From Vallitalea maricola (GTDB lineage: Bacteria > Bacillota > Clostridia > Lachnospirales > Vallitaleaceae): a stretch of 48,821 nt of DNA. Shown here one piece after another: positions 33,640-42,643 of the stretch. Within the stretch, counting starts at the first letter, position 1, and each line of letters opens with the position of its first letter. Location: the NCBI RefSeq assembly GCF_036985595.1, contig NZ_BTPU01000008.1, forward strand, positions 1-48,821. Reading direction: 5' to 3'. Both the position numbers and the translations under genes were made by a program. The notes beneath the pieces are model-generated. The model did not search any database and had not been told where the DNA came from. It saw nothing but the letters and a program-made list of their open reading frames with translations.

Positions 33640-35076
33640 ATGGCTAAGAAAGATAAGTTTGTAGAAGCAATTACATCAATGGATGAAGATTTTGCTAAAT
33701 GGTATACTGATGTAGTTAAAAAAGCTGAGCTAGTTGATTATTCAAGTGTTAGAGGATGTATGGTTATAAAGCCTTATGGTTATGCCATATGGGAATTACT
33801 TCAAAGACAATTAGATGACAGATTCAAGGCAACTGGACATGAGAATGTTTATATGCCAATGTTCATACCAGAAAGTTTACTTGAAAAAGAAAAGGATCAT
33901 GTAGAAGGTTTTGCTCCAGAAGTAGCTTGGGTTACACATGGAGGAACAGAAAAATTAACTGAAAGATTATGTGTAAGACCAACTTCAGAAACATTATTCT
34001 GTGAGCATTATTCTAATGAAATTCAATCCTATAGGGATTTACCTAAGCTATACAATCAATGGTGTTCTGTAGTTAGATGGGAAAAGACTACAAGACCATT
34101 CCTACGTTCATTAGAATTCTTATGGCAGGAAGGTCATACAGCTCATGCTACAGCTGATGAGGCAATGGAAGAGACAATTAATATCCTTAATCTATATGCA
34201 AAATTCTGTGAAGATGTTCTTGCTATACCAATGATAAAAGGGCAAAAAACAGATAAAGAGAAGTTTGCGGGAGCAAAAGCAACTTATACTATTGAAAGTT
34301 TAATGCATGATGGAAAAGCTCTTCAATCTGGTACATCTCATAATTTTGGAGATGGATTTGCAAAAGCTTTTGATATTACTTATACAGATAAGGATAACAA
34401 GTTATCTCATGTTCATCAAACATCTTGGGGAGTATCCACAAGATTATTAGGTGGTATAATAATGGTTCATGGTGATGATAACGGATTAGTTCTCCCACCA
34501 ATGATTGCTCCAACACAAGTTATTATCATACCTATAATGCAGAAAAAAGAAGGAGTACTTGATAAAGCTAATGAAGTGAAGGAAGCACTTAGCAAGTTTG
34601 CTAGAGTTAAGATTGATGATTCTGATAAGAGTCCTGGATGGAAATTCAGTGAACATGAAATGAAAGGTATTCCTCTAAGAGTTGAATTAGGTCCTAAGGA
34701 CATAGAGAAAAATCAGGCTGTAATTGTAAGAAGAGATACTAGAGAGAAATATTTTGTATCCCTTGATGAGCTTGAAACTAAAGTAACTGAGCTTTTAGAA
34801 GATGTTCAAAAAAGTATGCTTGAAAAAGCAAGAATCCATAGAGATAAACATACCTACACTGCAACAACTATGGATGAATTATCAGATATAATGAACAATA
34901 ATCCAGGTTTTGTAAAAGCAATGTGGTGCGGAGATACTGCCTGTGAAGAAAAGATTAAGGAAGAAACAGGTGCTACATCCAGATGTATCCCATTTGAGCA
35001 GGAAGAAATTTCAGATGTGTGTATTTGCTGTGGTAAACCAGCTAAAAAAATGGTTTATTGGGGTAAGGCGTATTAA
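33640..35076 (+). CDS. proS: Prolyl-tRNA synthetase, short (archaeal/eukaryote-like, ProS type 3)
   Basis: This 478-residue class II aminoacyl-tRNA synthetase charges tRNA-Pro. Motif 2 is visible as RWEKTTRPFLRSLEFLWQEGHTAH and motif 3 near WGVSTRLLGGIIMVHGDDNGLVLPP. An anticodon-binding domain follows (about 285-385). The C-terminal extension with Cys pairs (CGDTACE, VCICCGKPA) and ending in Tyr marks the short ProS type without an editing insertion. It is controlled by the T-box leader upstream; AAGGAG precedes the ATG. Confidence 0.96.
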   Translation: MAKKDKFVEAITSMDEDFAKWYTDVVKKAELVDYSSVRGCMVIKPYGYAIWELLQRQLDDRFKATGHENVYMPMFIPESLLEKEKDHVEGFAPEVAWVTHGGTEKLTERLCVRPTSETLFCEHYSNEIQSYRDLPKLYNQWCSVVRWEKTTRPFLRSLEFLWQEGHTAHATADEAMEETINILNLYAKFCEDVLAIPMIKGQKTDKEKFAGAKATYTIESLMHDGKALQSGTSHNFGDGFAKAFDITYTDKDNKLSHVHQTSWGVSTRLLGGIIMVHGDDNGLVLPPMIAPTQVIIIPIMQKKEGVLDKANEVKEALSKFARVKIDDSDKSPGWKFSEHEMKGIPLRVELGPKDIEKNQAVIVRRDTREKYFVSLDELETKVTELLEDVQKSMLEKARIHRDKHTYTATTMDELSDIMNNNPGFVKAMWCGDTACEEKIKEETGATSRCIPFEQEEISDVCICCGKPAKKMVYWGKAY

Positions 35077-35157
35077 AATCCTTTTCATAATATTTTTTTA
35101 ATCATTTGATGATGACATTTCTTATGATAGTGATTCTTTTGGCGATGATTAATAAAG

Positions 35158-35193
35158 AAGGTAGAATTATAATTTTATGATTCTACCTTTTTT
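35158..35193. terminator. Bidirectional terminator between proS and the anchored protein gene
   Basis: AAGGTAGAAT (35158-35167) pairs with ATTCTACCTT (35180-35189); a T-run follows on + (to 35193), and a weaker one follows on - (CTTCTTTATT). It serves both convergent genes. Confidence 0.8.
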
Positions 35194-35206
35194 ATAATAT
35201 TTATTA

Positions 35207-36463
35207 TTATTTTGTTAACTTAACTAATTCTCCATTTACTTGGAGATTTATTTCATCTGGATCCAAATACTTATTGTTGAATATAAATAAATTCCATGAC
35301 TTATTTTTCAATGATAAATCCGTTTTCATCTTTCTATCATACTCATCTAAGTAATTATTAATTTCTCTTTTGTCCTTATTTATAAATGCTTCATAATCAT
35401 TATCGAATTTCAATTCCAAGTTATCAATTTTTATAATATCCTTAGTTCCTAATAAATCTTCTGCGTATAAATCAATTGCATAGAAGCCATCAGGTTCTAT
35501 TGTCATGATATTACTTAATATATCCATTTCATTTTTAGTGCCAGTTATTTCATTAACTAAATCAGTGAAATCGAAGCTGTTTGACATTTGTGGTTGAACT
35601 ATAGCTATGAACTGAATATTATCCGATGAAACCCCTGAATAAATCACAGAAAAACTGCTTATGTTGTCTTTTAGAAATTGTCTTTTGTCATCTACCCATT
35701 TTCTATCAGATTCTTCTATATCAAGGTTATCAAAAACTTTACCTATTATATGAGCTTTAATGATATTTTCATGTGTAGGTGTCTTTTCTGCCTTTGAAGC
35801 TGCTTCATTGAATTCATTAATTTTTTCCTTAGTAAACTTTTCTATTTCAGCTGTATTTATATTGTCACTATATTGTTGTGCGCTTAATTTCCAATAACTG
35901 TTACCATTAATTTTAATAGTTAAAGGAAATCTAGATTCTTCTGTCTCTTCTAAACCATCTAAAGAATAATTTAGTTCTTCTGGGGTGTCTAATACAATTT
36001 CCTTGATTTTTCTATTTTCTTGTTGATTACCTGTTCCATCAGATGGTACTTCTGTATCTAAAATGTGTTTTGTATCTATTGTTAGAGTAAGAAATTTATC
36101 ACCTAATACAACCCATTTACCCGAATAATCTATAATTTCTCTATCTCTGTCATATTGACTATACTGAAATTTAAAAGTACCATCTTCATTGAATGTGTAC
36201 ATGTCAGTATATCCATCTCCTAATTGATTACTGGCATGCCACATACCTATTAATATTTTGCTATAATCAGCCTTTTCATCAGCTGATTCTTCTTCATTCT
36301 TCTTATCATCATTGTTATTAGTCTTGTTTTGCTCTAAAGATATACCAGAATCTTCTATCCCTGTACCATTTACTCCTTTATTTTCTGTTGAAAAATACAC
36401 TATAGCTCCAATTATCACAACCAAAACTATGCAACTAATAAGCCCAACATATTGCTTTTTCAT
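35207..36463 (-). CDS. Membrane-anchored extracytoplasmic protein; candidate immunity to the cell-wall effector
   Basis: This 418-residue protein has a single N-terminal transmembrane helix (about 6-25) and no lipobox, so it is anchored with the rest outside. A low-complexity acidic/Asn-rich linker (27-65) follows, then a lipocalin-like beta stretch (IGMWHASNQLGDGYTDMYTFNEDG onward) and a mixed alpha/beta region. I recognise no exact family. It starts 20 bp after the stop of a double peptidoglycan hydrolase, the position normally held by the effector's immunity gene. An immunity protein against a wall-acting enzyme must work outside the membrane, and this protein is placed to do so (inference). 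Confidence 0.6.
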   Translation of the reverse strand: MKKQYVGLISCIVLVVIIGAIVYFSTENKGVNGTGIEDSGISLEQNKTNNNDDKKNEEESADEKADYSKILIGMWHASNQLGDGYTDMYTFNEDGTFKFQYSQYDRDREIIDYSGKWVVLGDKFLTLTIDTKHILDTEVPSDGTGNQQENRKIKEIVLDTPEELNYSLDGLEETEESRFPLTIKINGNSYWKLSAQQYSDNINTAEIEKFTKEKINEFNEAASKAEKTPTHENIIKAHIIGKVFDNLDIEESDRKWVDDKRQFLKDNISSFSVIYSGVSSDNIQFIAIVQPQMSNSFDFTDLVNEITGTKNEMDILSNIMTIEPDGFYAIDLYAEDLLGTKDIIKIDNLELKFDNDYEAFINKDKREINNYLDEYDRKMKTDLSLKNKSWNLFIFNNKYLDPDEINLQVNGELVKLTK

Positions 36464-36483
36464 TTTATTCTCCTTTCAAAAAT

Positions 36484-38484
36484 CTAATCATGGGTATAAA
36501 ATTTATACCTATTATAATATTTCTCACTCTTATATTTATCTTTAAAATAAAGACCATTGCTTATTGAGGAACTTCCCCCTGCTTGAGCTAGATAAACTCC
36601 TTTTTCAGAATTATAATCACTACCGTCAGGTGTAGGACGAACAACTTGAACGTGCCCTATACTAGGCGATTCATCAATACATGAAATAGTCATATATCCC
36701 TCATTAGCTCTTTTTTGAGCTTCTTCAGGCGTTATCTCTTTCCATCCATAATTTTCTCCTTGAGCATCTAACCAAATAGCTAATCTATTAGCATTTAGCT
36801 CTGTAGCTGTAGCATTCTTTGCATCCTGATATAAGATATATCCTTTCTTCAAATTACGTCCTATAGCTTTTCCTGTAGCATCTTCTAAATTCCCTTTTTG
36901 ATTTATCTCTACAAATCTAGGTAATTCTACACCCATTGCTATAGAGATATCCCAAGCATAAATATTACAATATGTAGCACCACCTCTAGGTACATATCTT
37001 GGATTAGATTCTACATTGAATTGATCTATCAATTTATTATATGCTTCAGGTGTTCTTGGTCCTGAATCATAAGTATATAACGGTTTTACTGCATTCCATG
37101 AAGTAGTATCAACCATATTATAATTAGAGTTAGTGTTAATCTTAGTTTCTTGTTGATTATCATGATTATTATCTATCTTGGGTTGTTCGTTAGTAATCAT
37201 AGTTTCCCAAGGTTTTGATTTATAATACGTATAAAAATTAATATCCCTTTGGTCTTTTTCTGTCCTATATCTGTCAATATTGCTCCATGTATTATATCCC
37301 GAATATGTTGCTCTTGGAATATTGGATTCATTACGTCTTATTGCTTCATTATATCTATTGAGAGCAACATCTAGACCACATCTTACATTGTATTCCCAAT
37401 CATTTCTAATATGTTCAAAATCATATTTATCACTCCAAGATTTATCATTAAGCTGCATTATTCCCCAGTCAGTAGATGTCACTTGACCATTTTTATTCTT
37501 ATTTTCATTTGAATTAGCTAAGTTATCTCCTTCATATTGAGTCATTCTACTTTCTGTCCATGCTATTGCAAGCCCAATATCTTTTGGCAGTCCTATTTCA
37601 TCACAGTACTGTTCTATATAGTTTACAATTTCATCATAACTAGGATTATTATATTTTCTTGTACTGTTTTCAACCTTAGGTTTATCTTGTACTTTTTCTT
37701 GTACTTTTTCTTCTTCTGGTTTATTAATTACTATGGGTTCTGCTTTTACAAATAAGTATTCCCATGTTGTTTCTCCAACTTTTCCTTCATATTCACCAAA
37801 ATTCCATAACTTATTATTTTCTTTGAATTTAGTTATTGCTTCTAACGTTCTATCTCCAAAATAACCATCTATAGCTAATGGATTCCCCCTTGAGTCTCTA
37901 TAACCTAATTCATTTAACCTTTGCTGCATAAGCTTTACATATTCATTATATTTGTTATTATCATAAGTTAGAATACCTTCAAATTTTGGCATGGAAATCA
38001 AGGCGTCTTCTTGTTTTGGCTGTTTATTAGTTATGACTTCATCACTATCTTTATCAAAAAAGTCTATTAAATGCGCTATACTAGATTTTATAGTAGATTG
38101 AATTACCCCGAAGATATCAGCAATTTTACTACTTAAGCTTAGATAATATTCTTCAATCTTATCTGTTAAATCAATTATATCAGCTTTTGGTTCTTCATTT
38201 ATCTCATTAAAGCTATCCATAAGTTTTTTTTCAACATCTGCATATGCTGTTATAGCTTGATTGATAAATTCTGATGTTCTGTTTATACTTTTCTCTAGAT
38301 TATTGATCTCCCTACATAGATTACGAAGTTTTCCATCTATATTCTGCCTATATTTAACGTCACTATCCAAACCGCTTCTTATAGTTGCTAACTTATTGCC
38401 AACACCACTAACTCTATTAGAGATATTTTGGATATTAGATATTTTATCTCCTAATCCTTCCATATTCACACTTATATTATTCAT
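36484..38484 (-). CDS. Type VII effector with peptidoglycan-binding, SLT-like and cysteine-peptidase-like domains
   Basis: This protein of about 666 residues starts at ATG 38484; GGAGG lies 8 nt before it, whereas the upstream ATG (38499) overlaps that site. The N-terminal helical type VII targeting region (about 1-105) has LDSDVKYRQNI and the YxxxE signal YADVE. A peptidoglycan-binding domain (about 180-250) has LMQQRLNELGY and DGYFGDRTLEAI. A lytic-transglycosylase-like domain (about 280-440) has the catalytic Glu in AWTESRM and the SLT hallmark GIMQLND. A C-terminal cysteine-peptidase/amidase-like domain (about 485-665) has Cys in TYCNIYAWD and His in IGHVQVV. It should cut both glycan strand and peptide or amide bonds of a rival's wall, or of its own wall to let the secretion system through. 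No signal peptide, so secretion must be type VII. Confidence 0.82.
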   Translation of the reverse strand: MNNISVNMEGLGDKISNIQNISNRVSGVGNKLATIRSGLDSDVKYRQNIDGKLRNLCREINNLEKSINRTSEFINQAITAYADVEKKLMDSFNEINEEPKADIIDLTDKIEEYYLSLSSKIADIFGVIQSTIKSSIAHLIDFFDKDSDEVITNKQPKQEDALISMPKFEGILTYDNNKYNEYVKLMQQRLNELGYRDSRGNPLAIDGYFGDRTLEAITKFKENNKLWNFGEYEGKVGETTWEYLFVKAEPIVINKPEEEKVQEKVQDKPKVENSTRKYNNPSYDEIVNYIEQYCDEIGLPKDIGLAIAWTESRMTQYEGDNLANSNENKNKNGQVTSTDWGIMQLNDKSWSDKYDFEHIRNDWEYNVRCGLDVALNRYNEAIRRNESNIPRATYSGYNTWSNIDRYRTEKDQRDINFYTYYKSKPWETMITNEQPKIDNNHDNQQETKINTNSNYNMVDTTSWNAVKPLYTYDSGPRTPEAYNKLIDQFNVESNPRYVPRGGATYCNIYAWDISIAMGVELPRFVEINQKGNLEDATGKAIGRNLKKGYILYQDAKNATATELNANRLAIWLDAQGENYGWKEITPEEAQKRANEGYMTISCIDESPSIGHVQVVRPTPDGSDYNSEKGVYLAQAGGSSSISNGLYFKDKYKSEKYYNRYKFYTHD

Positions 38485-38571
38485 ACTCTTTTCCTCCATT
38501 TTATCAAATATTTTTAATTATTGCTACATCTTAATAACCAATATTGATTTATATAACGTATTAAAATTTAA

Positions 38572-38964
38572 TTATGAATATATTTCTTGATAGATCTCCC
38601 ATATGGTTATAAAGCTTTCGTTTAGATTTCTATTTAATTCATTTAATTTGTTCTCATACTCATTAATGATATTATCTGATTGCTTTTTATCATTACTATT
38701 AACTATATTCTTTGAAGTTATAATTTCTTTATATGCTGTTACTGTCTGTTCTACTATTTTTTTTGTCACGTATAAATCATCTTCTAATTGTAGAATTTCT
38801 TGGCTTAGTTTATGAATTTCATTATTAATGTTATCTATAGTCCAATTATTAGTATTACGTACAGTCAATTTCTCGTCATCAGAATAACTCATTTTGGGAG
38901 ACATAGGCTTTAGTTCGATAACTTTTTCATCTATGTCTTCAACACGCTTTGTTATACTAGACAT
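38572..38964 (-). CDS. Small helical partner protein of the wall-hydrolase effector
   Basis: This 130-residue, Asn/Lys/Glu-rich protein is mostly predicted coiled coil after residue 35; no catalytic motif. AGGAGG lies 8 nt before the ATG. It sits directly before the effector gene, in the place where type VII LXG effectors have small helical targeting partners (Lap-type). A Tyr near the end of the second helix (TAYKEI) is not a full YxxxD/E signal. It has the shared upstream element at 39050-39120, so it is first gene of the second effector cassette. Function inferred from position and fold. Confidence 0.6.
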   Translation of the reverse strand: MSSITKRVEDIDEKVIELKPMSPKMSYSDDEKLTVRNTNNWTIDNINNEIHKLSQEILQLEDDLYVTKKIVEQTVTAYKEIITSKNIVNSNDKKQSDNIINEYENKLNELNRNLNESFITIWEIYQEIYS

Positions 38965-39049
38965 AATTTATTCCTCCTAATTTTTATTAATTGCATATAA
39001 TTAAATATAGTTAAATTGTAATTAATATATTTTATGAGTATTTACTCTT

Positions 39050-39120
39050 ATAGTATATATTCTTTATAATTTTTTCAACAAATCCTGACGAAATGCATTT
39101 TTTATGGGATGAAATGCATT
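39050..39120 (-). promoter_or_regulatory. Shared upstream element and promoter, copy 1 (second effector cassette)
   Basis: 39069-39120 matches 43758-43809 closely (core CAACAAATCCTGACGAA on +, then 18 nt to an identical block TTTATGGGAT[AG]AAATGCATT). On the minus strand the element ends in TTGAAA (39073-39078), 17 bp from TACTAT (39050-39055). Copy 1 also has two AAATGCATT words 21 bp apart. Probably an activator or repressor site for the type VII genes. Confidence 0.65.
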
Positions 39121-39162
39121 AAATCAATTATTTTGGTTTATATTTGATAATAATATTGTTAA

Positions 39163-39210
39163 TATAAGAACTCCAATCACTGTTATTTTTTAGTAATTGG
39201 AGTTCTTATA
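39163..39210 (-). terminator. Terminator after the TNT immunity gene
   Basis: Perfect 15-bp stem, TATAAGAACTCCAAT (39163-39177) with 39196-39210, with a U-rich but not pure T tail on the minus strand. It separates cassette 1 from the promoter element of cassette 2. The region 39211-39360 shows nothing else. Confidence 0.75.
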
Positions 39211-39360
39211 TTTCAATAACTTTGAGTTGCTGGATTATGTTGTATTAGTACTAATTCATAAAAGTAATTTATTATACCCACCTAAGTTGATTAGCTTTTT
39301 ATAATTCCTATACTTTTACCTTTTTAATCTACATACTTACTGAATTAAAAAATGGTATAA

Positions 39361-39603
39361 TTAAAGAGTTCTTAATATTTTATCTGCTTTTAATCTTTCA
39401 ATAAAATCTTCTAATGCTTTACTCTTATTTTGATACAATTCTTCTGAGATTTTACTACATCTTTCATCAGAAGTGAATACGCTCCAATGGTCATTCACTT
39501 TTCTGATACATATCTCATTTGGACTAACTTCATGATCATTAAACCAATTGTAATTTTTCAATTCTTCATCCTCAATAATTTTCATGGCTTGGATATTATC
39601 CAT
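39361..39603 (-). CDS. Imm59-like immunity protein for the TNT effector
   Basis: This 80-residue cytoplasmic protein has the layout of Imm59: NYNWFNDHEVSPNEICIRKVNDHWSVFTSDER followed by a helix with KALEDFIERL. It starts 10 bp after the TNT effector stop with AGGTGA before the ATG, the standard toxin-immunity position. A related block occurs in the larger gene at 44906-45514, which also follows a TNT module. It should bind and block the NAD+ glycohydrolase domain. A terminator follows. Confidence 0.75.
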   Translation of the reverse strand: MDNIQAMKIIEDEELKNYNWFNDHEVSPNEICIRKVNDHWSVFTSDERCSKISEELYQNKSKALEDFIERLKADKILRTL

Positions 39604-39613
39604 TATTAATCAC

Positions 39614-41908
39614 CTACTTTATTTCAAATAATATTTTTAGCTCAATTAACATGTCAACTGGTAAAGGTAATTCGTATTGGATACCTCCTCCTGTAGAACC
39701 AAATCCTCTTGCAATATTACCTTTTTGTACTTTTAACTTATCAAATGTTAATTTATATTTTTTCATATATGCATCAATTTTAGTTTTAAGTCTTTGGTCT
39801 GTACACTCATCATAATATTTTTTAATATTATTAAAGTCACCTTCTACCTTATATTGATGATATTTTGAAGAATCTTCAATATATGGTAATGAACGCTGGT
39901 CATAATTATAAGGTTTTCCATCTATCACAGGAGATGTATATCTACCATTACTAGGTCCATACCTATCTATTATCTCACCTTTTGATGGTATATAATCATT
40001 TTTTATTGCCTTACCTGCGTCATTAAGTACATATCCTCCTTCTGGTACCTGAGCCCAATCAATACTTCCATCTGCTTTTAAAACCTTTGGATCTTTTGGA
40101 ATTTGAATTTCATCAGGCCATTTACCAGTTGATAAAAATTCCTCCGCATAATTAGTGCCTTTATAATCATCAATTTTTTTGAGATAAGAACTAAGGTCAT
40201 CAATGTCACATTTAGTTAGTTTAAGTAGTTTACTAGAAGTTTTTTCCGTAATCTCAACCATATTATTAAGTTCTTTAATTTTGTCATCAGGCAAATCATC
40301 AATGTCTATTTTATATATAATTCCTTCTGGTGTCACTACTTCAAAATACTCTTTTGTTCTAGTAATGCTTCTAATAAGGTCTGGTAATTCATCTAACTTA
40401 GCAGCTATTATTTTATTAATTCGCTTTGTTGTCTGCATTACTCCTTTTATGGCTTTTTTGAATCCACCACTTTTAACGAATTTTACTATACTTGCGGCAG
40501 TTTCTCCACCTTCAATTGCTGCACATAGGACTTCCCCTATCAAACTACCTATCATACATCCTTTATCAAAAGGTTCCGCTTCATTGTATGTATTCTTCCA
40601 TTCTTCTATAGCCTGAGTTATCATTATTTTTAATGCATCTCGATATTCTTCATATACTATAGCTTTTGCCATAAATGCTGCAAAGACCTTGAGTTGAGCT
40701 GGATCTTTAATAATACTATATATTCCTTCAATAGTATCTACAACTGTTTTTAATGGTGCTACAGATATTCCCCAAAACAATCCCACTCGAAATTCTTGTC
40801 CCTGTTCTTTAGCACTAGAACCATATGTAAGTCTAGCCCAAGTATAAAAGTTATTTCTTTTTACTTCTTCTGGAAAATTCCAATGATTAATTTCATTCAA
40901 GGCATCTAATGGATAATAGTATTTAGCATAGTGTTCATAGGCAGCTGAACTTTCGTATTTATTTTCATTAGTTATTATACCAAGCTCATCATCTTTAAGT
41001 GGAATAGGAGGAATGTTTTCATAGTATTCTTCAGGTAATAGATTAGCAACAAATTCAAAGGTACTATAGTCATTTTCGGTCATATTAACCCAATGTAACA
41101 AAGTCTTCAGTTTATATTCCTTTGGTAAAGCTTCGTAAGTAAAGATTAAATTATTCCCTCTATGGTATTCTTCAAATCCAAGTAAAAATTTGTAAACTGC
41201 TTCATCCAAATCTTCATCTATATTCGAATTATAATTACCATTATGGTCTGTTAGATCTACTTCAAAACCTTTATAATTCTTTAGAATATTTTCTAGTGAT
41301 TTTTTCAAGCCTATAATGTCTTTTGATTTAATCTCTTCGGCTACTTTACCTTGATAAATATTTTTCTCTAATACTAATCCATCAAAATCAAGGAATTGGG
41401 CTGTCTTTTCACAATCAAATTTATTATAACTTATATATTTATAGTTGTCAGTATTATTAATAACCTTTTTACTAGAGAAAAAGTCACTTAGATTTTTAAT
41501 AGTAGTAAAAAGCCCTCCAAAGATTCCAAAGAGCCCTATTTTAGATAAGAAATTAAATCCTTTTAAAATAGGATTATCATTGTTGTTATCATTTTCTATT
41601 TTATTATGTTGAGTCATATTATTAAGATTACATACAAGACATTCTAATTCTCTTTCTGTTTGTTCATACCTATTTTTTGTATTCTTAACAAAATCACTCA
41701 ATTCATATAAATTTCTAGCAATTTTATCTAGATCTTTTTGAATGTACAGCATCTCGCTACCTATACCATCTCTATATTTTACATCACTATCCAGAGAATA
41801 TTTAAGGGAACGAAATGAGTCTTCAATTTCTGATACATTATACGAGCATCTCCTCAAGGTGTGTTCATTTTTACCAAAATTCCTGGTTTCTATTGACATA
41901 TTACCCAA
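39614..41908 (-). CDS. Type VII effector with C-terminal TNT (NAD+ glycohydrolase) toxin domain
   Basis: This 764-residue protein has an N-terminal helical targeting domain (about 1-100) with LDSDVKYRDGI and the YxxxE signal YEQTE. A long middle region follows, with a pre-toxin segment (about 390-500; hydrophobic GISVAPLKTVVDTIEGIYSII and GEVLCAAIEGGETAA). The C-terminal TNT domain (about 640-764) has EIIDRYGPSNGRYTSP, DQRSLPY, YHQYKV and GFGSTGGGIQYELP; the Gln of the last motif is conserved in TNT enzymes. TNT domains destroy NAD+ in the target cell. It is followed by an Imm59-like gene and preceded by a helical partner. The start is uncertain: TTG 41908 has AGGTGA 6 nt upstream; ATG 41899 is the alternative. 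Confidence 0.88.
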   Translation of the reverse strand: MGNMSIETRNFGKNEHTLRRCSYNVSEIEDSFRSLKYSLDSDVKYRDGIGSEMLYIQKDLDKIARNLYELSDFVKNTKNRYEQTERELECLVCNLNNMTQHNKIENDNNNDNPILKGFNFLSKIGLFGIFGGLFTTIKNLSDFFSSKKVINNTDNYKYISYNKFDCEKTAQFLDFDGLVLEKNIYQGKVAEEIKSKDIIGLKKSLENILKNYKGFEVDLTDHNGNYNSNIDEDLDEAVYKFLLGFEEYHRGNNLIFTYEALPKEYKLKTLLHWVNMTENDYSTFEFVANLLPEEYYENIPPIPLKDDELGIITNENKYESSAAYEHYAKYYYPLDALNEINHWNFPEEVKRNNFYTWARLTYGSSAKEQGQEFRVGLFWGISVAPLKTVVDTIEGIYSIIKDPAQLKVFAAFMAKAIVYEEYRDALKIMITQAIEEWKNTYNEAEPFDKGCMIGSLIGEVLCAAIEGGETAASIVKFVKSGGFKKAIKGVMQTTKRINKIIAAKLDELPDLIRSITRTKEYFEVVTPEGIIYKIDIDDLPDDKIKELNNMVEITEKTSSKLLKLTKCDIDDLSSYLKKIDDYKGTNYAEEFLSTGKWPDEIQIPKDPKVLKADGSIDWAQVPEGGYVLNDAGKAIKNDYIPSKGEIIDRYGPSNGRYTSPVIDGKPYNYDQRSLPYIEDSSKYHQYKVEGDFNNIKKYYDECTDQRLKTKIDAYMKKYKLTFDKLKVQKGNIARGFGSTGGGIQYELPLPVDMLIELKILFEIK

Positions 41909-41932
41909 AAGCCATCACCTATAATTCATATC

Positions 41933-42433
41933 TTATTTTTTCCATGTTCTTATATAAATATTTTTTCCCTCTTCAATGACCCCTTTAGTCACTCTCGACA
42001 TTGTAATTTGTTCTTTATTTGGTAACGGGCATGGTTCTACAGTTTTTATAATGTTTAGGTTAATATTATTGATTGTATCTTTATGTTTTTCTACTAATGA
42101 ATATACTTTTCTATGCTTATTTTGGGATTCATTCTGTTGATACATTTGATACAACTTGTTAATCTTTTCTTCAGATTTTCTATACTCGTCACATGAATAT
42201 ACAAGTAACTCCTCATAATTCTTAGTAGTCAAAATTATTCTACTAAGATTTTCATCTACTTCCCTCATCAAATTATTGATATTACCTCTATCTTTGATTT
42301 CTCCATCTAGATTATTTTTAGTTGTTTCGTAGTCATAAGCTATTAACTTAATCTTTCTCTGTATATCATTAATTTTTTCTGCTAGAATGCTCATGTGTTG
42401 TAGTTGAGCTGTTATTTGCAACCATGCCACCAC
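41933..42433 (-). CDS. Helical type VII partner protein with YxxxE signal
   Basis: This protein of about 162-166 residues, mostly helical for its first 110, shares the word LDGEIKDRGNI with the two effectors' LDSDVKYRxxI and has a YxxxE signal (YRKSE). It sits 24 bp before the TNT effector and is the likely secretion partner. No catalytic motif. The start is unclear: GTG 42433 and the next GTG lie inside the AAGGTGGTG stretch; TTG 42421, 8 nt behind AAGGTGG, is a good alternative. Function inferred. Confidence 0.65.
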   Translation of the reverse strand: MVAWLQITAQLQHMSILAEKINDIQRKIKLIAYDYETTKNNLDGEIKDRGNINNLMREVDENLSRIILTTKNYEELLVYSCDEYRKSEEKINKLYQMYQQNESQNKHRKVYSLVEKHKDTINNINLNIIKTVEPCPLPNKEQITMSRVTKGVIEEGKNIYIRTWKK

Positions 42434-42531
42434 CTTAAAAACTATTCTATGTGTTAGAAAATGTTCCTAGTAAAGTCTAATATTAAGACTCTTTTCGTAT
42501 AGAAATCTCCTTTTATAAAAAAGCAAAATAG

Positions 42532-42633
42532 AGGACTGCCAATTAGTCCTATAATTTAGCTGGATAAACGGGTAAGGGTGTAAAGATATAATATATGGAT
42601 ATATTAAAAGCTAAATTATAAATAGGCAGTCCT
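42532..42633 (-). terminator. Long hairpin between WXG100 genes and effector cassette
   Basis: AGGACTGCC (42532-42540) with GGCAGTCCT and TATAATTTAGCT (42550-42561) with AGCTAAATTATA (42609-42620) form a two-step stem around a loop of about 47 nt. It begins about 10 bp after the stop of the third WXG100 gene; on the minus strand a TTTTTTAT stretch follows. Probably a partial terminator that keeps effector mRNA below WXG100 mRNA (inference). Confidence 0.6.
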
Positions 42634-42643
42634 TATAAACATT

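Noticed and set aside
40203..40616. 137-residue + strand frame
   Set aside because: Antisense to the TNT effector with no ribosome-binding site or family signal.
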